The notes under the pieces are model-generated. The model had not been told where the DNA came from. It ran no database searches and saw nothing but the letters and a program-made list of their open reading frames with translations. From Acidobacteriaceae bacterium (GTDB lineage: Bacteria; Acidobacteriota; Terriglobia; Terriglobales; Acidobacteriaceae): a DNA stretch of 64,000 nucleotides. The DNA lies in contig DASZBM010000002.1 in the NCBI GenBank assembly GCA_035944135.1, positions 992,001 through 1,056,000 on the forward strand, read 5' to 3'. This document shows positions 61,683 to 64,000 of this stretch, piece after piece (within the stretch, counting starts at the first letter, position 1; each line of letters begins with the position of its first letter). The translations under genes were made by a program, and so were the position numbers.

Positions 61683-62471
61683 CTACTTCCACCAGCTATA
61701 CCCAACTGAAAACTGCACGCTTGCGTTCACGCCGGGATTCCGGTCGCCAAGACTAGCGCTGGAAATATGCACCGCGTTCGCGCTGACGTCAATGGATCTT
61801 CCAGGCCGCAGGAAATAATGCGTTCCAACTCCGAACTGCGGCGTAAAGTTCCACACGCTGGTGTCGGCACTGGGTCCGTCGTTATCCAGATAGGATTGGC
61901 CGCTGGGTGGTCCGATCGTCGTCGGTCCAGACGCCGACGTGGCCATCCCATAGGCTGGATATTTGTGATTCGTCCAGACCAGGCCACCGGCTCCCTGAAT
62001 CCAGGGCATCCAGCGCGCCCCGTGCGTGAAGTTCCAGCGCAGAATAATCGGCGTAACGCTCACTCCTGTAAACGTGCCGCCGACGGTGTAGTTTGCCGAG
62101 CAACTCACGTAGGTTCCTGGTTGCGCGGGAGGAAAAATCTGGGTGCAGTTGGCGCGTTGGAACTTCGGCGTATAGCTCTGCCACAGCGGGAAGACTTCGA
62201 CCCCATACTCGAAGTCGCCCTTAAGCAGACCCGCACCGACCTGAGACGTGAGGATGCGTCCGGCGTGCACACCGGCGGTAAGAAATTTGAAGCTGCCGCG
62301 ATCTTCTGTGACGCCGAAGCCGCCTTGTAGGAGCGCGCCGAAGTTCCACTTGGCTGTTGCGGCAGCGTCGGCCACCGGCGATTCATTCGCATTTCGCTGT
62401 GCAACGGCGCTATGAGCCATGGTCAGCGCGATGAAAACCGCCAACACCCCTGCAACGTGTTTTACCGTCAC
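61683..62471 (-). CDS. PagL-like outer-membrane protein (acyloxyacyl hydrolase family)
   Basis: This 262-residue protein has a signal peptide (VTVKHVAGVLAVFIALTMAHSAVAQ) and an eight-strand-type beta-barrel ending with aromatic SVGYSWWK. The late motif NAVHISSASLGDRNPGVN matches the HxS region of PagL-type lipid A 3-O-deacylases, whose His and Ser are catalytic. An acidic third residue is not obvious. The GTG start at 62471 has GAGGAG six bases upstream. Longer in-frame extensions run through a terminator hairpin and lack a signal at their N-terminus, so they are rejected. Lipid A remodelling is a reasonable guess. Confidence 0.78.
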   Translation of the reverse strand: MTVKHVAGVLAVFIALTMAHSAVAQRNANESPVADAAATAKWNFGALLQGGFGVTEDRGSFKFLTAGVHAGRILTSQVGAGLLKGDFEYGVEVFPLWQSYTPKFQRANCTQIFPPAQPGTYVSCSANYTVGGTFTGVSVTPIILRWNFTHGARWMPWIQGAGGLVWTNHKYPAYGMATSASGPTTIGPPSGQSYLDNDGPSADTSVWNFTPQFGVGTHYFLRPGRSIDVSANAVHISSASLGDRNPGVNASVQFSVGYSWWK

Positions 62472-62486
62472 TCGCTGCTCCTCACA

Positions 62487-62516
62487 GTGAAAAGCCGCCA
62501 TGAGAGTGGCGGCTTT
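62487..62516 (-). terminator. Intrinsic terminator of yebC
   Basis: AAAGCCGCCA pairs perfectly with TGGCGGCTTT around a 6-nt loop. On the minus strand the hairpin ends in CTTTTCAC, about 25 bp after the yebC stop codon. Confidence 0.8.
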
Positions 62517-62541
62517 CGCTTCGTTCTCTGATGTTAGACGA

Positions 62542-63282
62542 CTATGCCGGAACCTGCGCTTCATCCATTTCGAAGTTCGAGTAAACATTCTGCGTATCGT
62601 CGAGATCTTCGAGAGTTTCGAGCAGGCGCATCATCGCAGAGGCCTGCGTGCCTTCGAGCTTCTGATAGGTCGAGGGAACCATCGTAACCTCGGCGGATTC
62701 AGGCTCAATCTTCGCGGCTTTCACGGCATCGCGGACGGCCTCGAAGTCCTTCGGCGAGGTCAGAATCTCCCAGTAATCGCCGTCATTGTTGAGGTCGTCG
62801 GCGCCTGCATCGAGCACGATCTCGGTGAGCTTGTCCTCATCGGCGGCTGACTTCGCGACGATGATGACACCCTTCTTCGAGAACATATAGCCGACCGAAC
62901 CGGTCTCACCGAGGTTGCCACCGTTCTTGGAGAACGCATGCCGAATCTCGCTGACAGCCCGATTGCGATTGTCGGTGAGGACCTCGACGATGATGGCCAC
63001 ACCGCCGGGACCGTAGCCCTCGAAGGTGATGTCCTCGTAGCTGGCGCCCTCGATTTCACCCGTGCCGCGCTTGATGGCGCGCGAGATGTTGTCGTTGGGC
63101 ATGTTTTCGGCCTTGGCGGCCGCGATGGCGCTGCGCAGGCGCGGATTGCCGTCAGGGTCTCCGCCGCCGGCTTTCGCGGCGACCATGATTTCCTTGATCA
63201 GCCGAGTAAATATCTTGCCGCGCTTGGCGTCGAGTGCGCCCTTCTTGTGCTTAATGGTCGCCCATTTTGAATGGCCGGACAT
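62542..63282 (-). CDS. yebC: YebC/PmpR family DNA-binding regulator
   Basis: This 246-residue cytosolic protein matches the YebC/TACO1 family throughout: [27 protein letters not shown] at the N-terminus, [17 protein letters not shown], then [28 protein letters not shown] and [13 protein letters not shown]. Three domains are expected. Members act as DNA-binding regulators or assist translation of proline-rich stretches. The ATG has GAGG seven bases upstream. It is followed by a strong terminator and sits upstream of the outer-membrane protein gene. lysA lies upstream in the same direction, with a gap of 111 bp. Confidence 0.96.
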   Translation of the reverse strand: MSGHSKWATIKHKKGALDAKRGKIFTRLIKEIMVAAKAGGGDPDGNPRLRSAIAAAKAENMPNDNISRAIKRGTGEIEGASYEDITFEGYGPGGVAIIVEVLTDNRNRAVSEIRHAFSKNGGNLGETGSVGYMFSKKGVIIVAKSAADEDKLTEIVLDAGADDLNNDGDYWEILTSPKDFEAVRDAVKAAKIEPESAEVTMVPSTYQKLEGTQASAMMRLLETLEDLDDTQNVYSNFEMDEAQVPA

Positions 63283-63393
63283 GCTGAAACCTCGAACTGA
63301 AAGTCTGTCTGCAAGCTCCGGAACGGGCTCGAAAGGCCACTCAACGAAGCATTTGCACCGTTGGTGATTCTACCGCATGCCCGCGACGTGAGG

Positions 63394-64000
63394 CTAGAGC
63401 AGCTCCGGAGCGAAGAGGTCGTCAAGGGTCTCGCGCCGGCGGATGAGGCGCGCCCTGTCGTCTTCGATGAGGACCTCGGCGGGGCGGACACGGGTGTTGT
63501 AGTGGGAACTGAGGCTCATACCGTAGGCGCCGGCATCGAGCAGGGCGACCAGCTCACCGGAGCGCAGTTGCTCGATTTCGCGATCGCGGGCGAAGAAGTC
63601 GCCGGACTCGCAGACGGGACCGACGATGTCGGCGATTTCTTTCGTCGCGTTTGATTGAAGCACGGGAACGATCTCGTGGTGCGCTCCGTAGAGCGCCGGG
63701 CGGATGAGGTCGTTCATCGCAGCGTCCGTGATGATAAAGCGTTTGCTCCCGTTCTGCTTGGTGTAAAGAACGCGCGACAGCAGCGCGCCAGCCTGTGCGA
63801 TGAGGAAGCGGCCGGGTTCGAGCAGCAGATGAACGCCGAGTCCTTCCAGTGCGGACCGGATGGCGCGCGCATATTCGGCCACCCGTTCGGCGGGATCAAA
63901 CGGCGCTCGGCCGTACTCAATGCCGAAGCCGCCGCCGGCGTCGAGGTACCGGATGTCGATGCCGTCGGCGCGAAGGTCTTCGATGAGGGCGCGAACGCGC
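63394..64000 (-). CDS. lysA: Diaminopimelate decarboxylase, C-terminal part (5' end outside window)
   Basis: This PLP-dependent enzyme makes L-lysine from meso-diaminopimelate. About 202 residues of the C-terminal half are visible, and the frame remains open at the right edge. Motifs are YLDAGGGFGIEYG (PLP phosphate loop), LEPGRFLIAQAG, GPVCESGDFFARDR with the conserved Cys at the dimer active site, and LDAGAYGMSLSSHYNTRVRPAEVL. The stop is at 63394, and yebC follows 111 bp later on the same strand. Nothing in the visible part is damaged. Confidence 0.94.
   Translation of the reverse strand, partial: RVRALIEDLRADGIDIRYLDAGGGFGIEYGRAPFDPAERVAEYARAIRSALEGLGVHLLLEPGRFLIAQAGALLSRVLYTKQNGSKRFIITDAAMNDLIRPALYGAHHEIVPVLQSNATKEIADIVGPVCESGDFFARDREIEQLRSGELVALLDAGAYGMSLSSHYNTRVRPAEVLIEDDRARLIRRRETLDDLFAPELL

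Overview
The window looks like chromosomal DNA of an acidobacterium (Acidobacteriaceae/Terriglobia type). This is inferred from gene content. There are two giant TonB-dependent receptors with an N-terminal carboxypeptidase-regulatory-like domain, two FG-GAP/ASPIC-UnbV proteins, a TIGR03435-type secreted protein, MacB-like orphan permeases, and GC-rich Gram-negative coding DNA with many GTG starts and 4-nt ATGA/GTGA overlaps. No phage, transposase, CRISPR array or rRNA was seen. The only RNA gene is a tRNA-Leu(UAA).

Layout. 0-3.3 kb: a solute:sodium symporter (cut at the left edge), a small membrane protein and an L-fucose/L-arabinose-isomerase-like enzyme, probably one sugar operon. 3.4-10.2 kb: polyphosphate kinase, a convergent trypsin-fold protein that has lost its catalytic Ser and His, a coupled M16 peptidase pair, and a small membrane protein. 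10.3-15.9 kb: pdxS and pdxT for PLP synthesis, with a previously unlisted 49-aa membrane ORF between them, then a heme-copper oxidase operon (subunits II, I, III and a 73-aa CxxC membrane protein). 16-19.6 kb: the first giant TonB-dependent receptor. 20.2-28.3 kb: a secreted glycoside-hydrolase-like protein divergent from a sugar-acid operon (RhaT-like transporter, MR-type dehydratase, lactonase, Gfo/Idh/MocA dehydrogenase, FAH-fold protein) with an FCD-type GntR regulator at its end. Together these can be read as a complete non-phosphorylative deoxy-sugar route.

29-32 kb: a secreted phospholipase C/acid-phosphatase-type enzyme coupled to an orphan solute-binding protein. 32.7-44.2 kb: a pentaheme cytochrome fused to TPRs, facing a TPR / ASPIC-UnbV / ASPIC-UnbV run and a second giant TonB receptor. 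This is the most system-like uncharacterised block. 44.2-49 kb: divergent from that receptor, a secreted GH13 glucosidase and a convergent amylo-glucosidase-like hydrolase, with CCATAT-core palindromes in the divergent promoter region. 49-57 kb: a TPR protein, the tRNA, two paralogous MacB-type permeases without an ATPase, the TIGR03435 protein and a Slt-type lytic transglycosylase. 57-64 kb: an NAD(P)-binding epimerase-like protein, an ECF sigma/zinc anti-sigma pair, a hairpin-rich intergenic stretch, an unknown secreted protein, glutamate formimidoyltransferase, a PagL-like outer-membrane protein, YebC, and lysA cut at the right edge.

Regulatory reading. Several genes that lack a usable Shine-Dalgarno site carry a TANNNT box exactly 6 nt before the start codon, which suggests leaderless transcripts. 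Good intrinsic terminators sit after the isomerase, both TonB receptors, the 60-kb secreted protein and yebC. All functions are from reading protein motifs; nothing was searched against a database.
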